Origin: Desulfuromonadales bacterium C00003107
GTDB lineage: Bacteria > Desulfobacterota > Desulfuromonadia > Desulfuromonadales > Syntrophotaleaceae
NCBI GenBank assembly: GCA_001751225.1
Contig: MAXT01000122.1
Span: 1-6,067 of the forward strand
DNA: 6,067 nt
Direction of reading: 5' to 3'
The position numbers and the translations under genes were made by a program. Below are positions 4,846 to 6,067 of the stretch, piece after piece. Below the pieces are notes generated by a model. The model did not search any database, was not told where the DNA came from, and worked only from the letters and a program-made list of their open reading frames with translations. Position 1 is the stretch's first letter; every line of letters starts with the position of its first letter.

Positions 4846-6067
4846 CTAGCTGGAATACAAGGCTTGAGTAAAGCTATTCAGCCACCGATGCACGTCATTT
4901 CGCCGAATTTCGTTACGCAACAACTTCATCCGCCTGCGGCGTTCGTCCGGGCCCATAACATAGGCCTGATGAATGGCATCGGCGGTACCTTCGATATCAT
5001 AGGGATTGACCAGCAGTGCCCCCTTGCCGAGCTGATCCGCCGCTCCGGTAAACTCGCTGAGAATCAGCACGCCGTTGTTCTCCACCGAACTGGCGCAATA
5101 TTCTTTGGCCACCAGATTCATGCCGTCTCGCAGAGGGGTGACAAGGGCTATCTCTGAGGTCCGATATCGAGCCAGCAGCTGGGTGCGATCGAGGCTGCGG
5201 AAGACATAGTAGATAGGGTTCCACATAGACTCACCGAAACGGGCATTGATGCGGCCGGCCAGCTGATCGAGGGTCTCCTTGAGATTCTGATAATCGGGGA
5301 CCAGGGTACGGCTCGGCACCACCAGTTGCATCAGACTGATCTTGGTAATGAGTTCGGGGTATTTCTCGAGCGCCCGTTCAAAGGCTAAAAATCGTTCGGG
5401 AATCCCCTTGGTATAGTCAAGGCGATCAACCCCCAGCATCAGTTGCCGGCCGTGCAGGTTTTCGTGCAGATACCAGGCAGCATCCTCCACCTCCTTGGAG
5501 CGGGCGCCGCTGTCAAATTCGTCAAAATCGATACTGATCGGAAAATGCCCAACCCGCACCGTACGCCCTTCAAATCGCAATAGATCATACTGCCTCTTGC
5601 GACTGATCACCTCGATCTCCGGCAGCAGCGAGCTTGCGGTATTAACAAAATTACGCCGATCCCGCAGGGTCTGAAAACCGAGCAGGTCGTAGGCCAGCAG
5701 CGCGCGGATCAATTGATCCTTCCAGGGCAGGCGGCGAAATAGATCCGGAGCCGGAAAGGGAATATGCAGAAAATAACCGAGCGGTTGGGGCATCTGCAGG
5801 GCCCGCAAATGTTCGCCCACCCCGATCAACTGGTAGTCATGAACCCAGATCAAGTCATCAGCCTTGGCATGTTCGGTGACGACCTGAGCAAACCGGCGGT
5901 TAACATCGAGATAAACCTGCCAGTTGTCGTAAGAGAAACGGCAGAAACCGAGCAGATCGTGAAACAGCGGCCACAAGGCCTCGTTGGAAAATCCTCGATA
6001 ATACTTTTCCACCTCATCGGCCGAAAGGGGCACCGCCGCCAGCGAATAGCCATTGTCCTGGGTATAC
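4846..6067 (-). CDS. otsA: Trehalose-6-phosphate synthase (GT20), N-terminus outside window
   Basis: The enzyme joins UDP-glucose and glucose 6-phosphate to give trehalose 6-phosphate, the first step of the OtsA-OtsB route to the osmoprotectant trehalose, in the cytoplasm. About 407 codons are visible, open through the right edge; by comparison with E. coli OtsA roughly the first 55 residues are missing. Conserved GT20 motifs in order: [21 protein letters not shown] (the acceptor-site Asp), [47 protein letters not shown] (Arg and Lys of the phosphate site), [14 protein letters not shown] and [10 protein letters not shown]. The protein ends soon after the GT20 domain ([14 protein letters not shown]), so no fused phosphatase domain is present and a separate otsB is expected, probably upstream. 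A GTG at 6033 could be mistaken for the start, but the residues before it ([12 protein letters not shown]) continue the family pattern. Confidence 0.95.
   Translation of the reverse strand, partial: YTQDNGYSLAAVPLSADEVEKYYRGFSNEALWPLFHDLLGFCRFSYDNWQVYLDVNRRFAQVVTEHAKADDLIWVHDYQLIGVGEHLRALQMPQPLGYFLHIPFPAPDLFRRLPWKDQLIRALLAYDLLGFQTLRDRRNFVNTASSLLPEIEVISRKRQYDLLRFEGRTVRVGHFPISIDFDEFDSGARSKEVEDAAWYLHENLHGRQLMLGVDRLDYTKGIPERFLAFERALEKYPELITKISLMQLVVPSRTLVPDYQNLKETLDQLAGRINARFGESMWNPIYYVFRSLDRTQLLARYRTSEIALVTPLRDGMNLVAKEYCASSVENNGVLILSEFTGAADQLGKGALLVNPYDIEGTADAIHQAYVMGPDERRRRMKLLRNEIRRNDVHRWLNSFTQALYSS

Noticed and set aside
6031..6033. GTG as the start of otsA
   Set aside because: The frame stays open to the window edge and upstream residues continue the GT20 pattern; starting here would lose the N-terminal part of the donor/acceptor domain.

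Overview
The window looks like chromosome of a Desulfuromonadales/Geobacterales-type bacterium (Desulfobacterota, formerly Deltaproteobacteria). This is inferred from the gene set: a MoxR/CoxE-VWA pair, a DUF2721 membrane protein, a short Cys4 protein next to a Thermotoga-type DAHP synthase, and a GT20 trehalose-phosphate synthase. All convincing genes are on the minus strand, so transcription runs from the right edge to the left edge. No rRNA, tRNA, CRISPR, insertion sequence or phage gene was seen.

Right to left: (1) 6067-4846, most of otsA (N-terminus outside the window), ending in a synthase domain with no fused phosphatase. (2) 4845-4311, a long non-coding leader followed by aroF. The leader holds a candidate promoter, a 30-codon leader peptide with nine aromatic residues among 13 (7 Phe, 1 Tyr, 1 Trp), an 8-bp antiterminator pairing and a Rho-independent terminator. 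This is a classical ribosome-mediated attenuator for aromatic amino acid supply. (3) 4310-3291, aroF, a type I-beta DAHP synthase with an N-terminal regulatory domain. (4) 3152-2868, a 94-aa protein with a CX2CX5CX3C motif, with its own promoter and a strong hairpin terminator with a UUCG loop. (5) 2867-2452, an intergenic stretch with that terminator and a second T7-tailed hairpin. (6) 2451-2020, a DUF2721 membrane protein.

(7) 1812-1, a regulatory module: a NemR-like TetR regulator followed by a MoxR AAA+ ATPase and the start of a CoxE-type VWA protein. An identical 18-bp sequence containing a palindromic operator occurs twice, once inside the tetR promoter and once just upstream of the moxR start. 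This suggests that the regulator represses itself and the MoxR-VWA operon together. The tetR promoter is so close to the gene that the mRNA is probably leaderless.

The two parts most worth attention are the aroF attenuator and the TetR-controlled MoxR-VWA unit. Promoters, operators and RNA folds were read by eye, and family assignments come from recalled motifs, not from searches.
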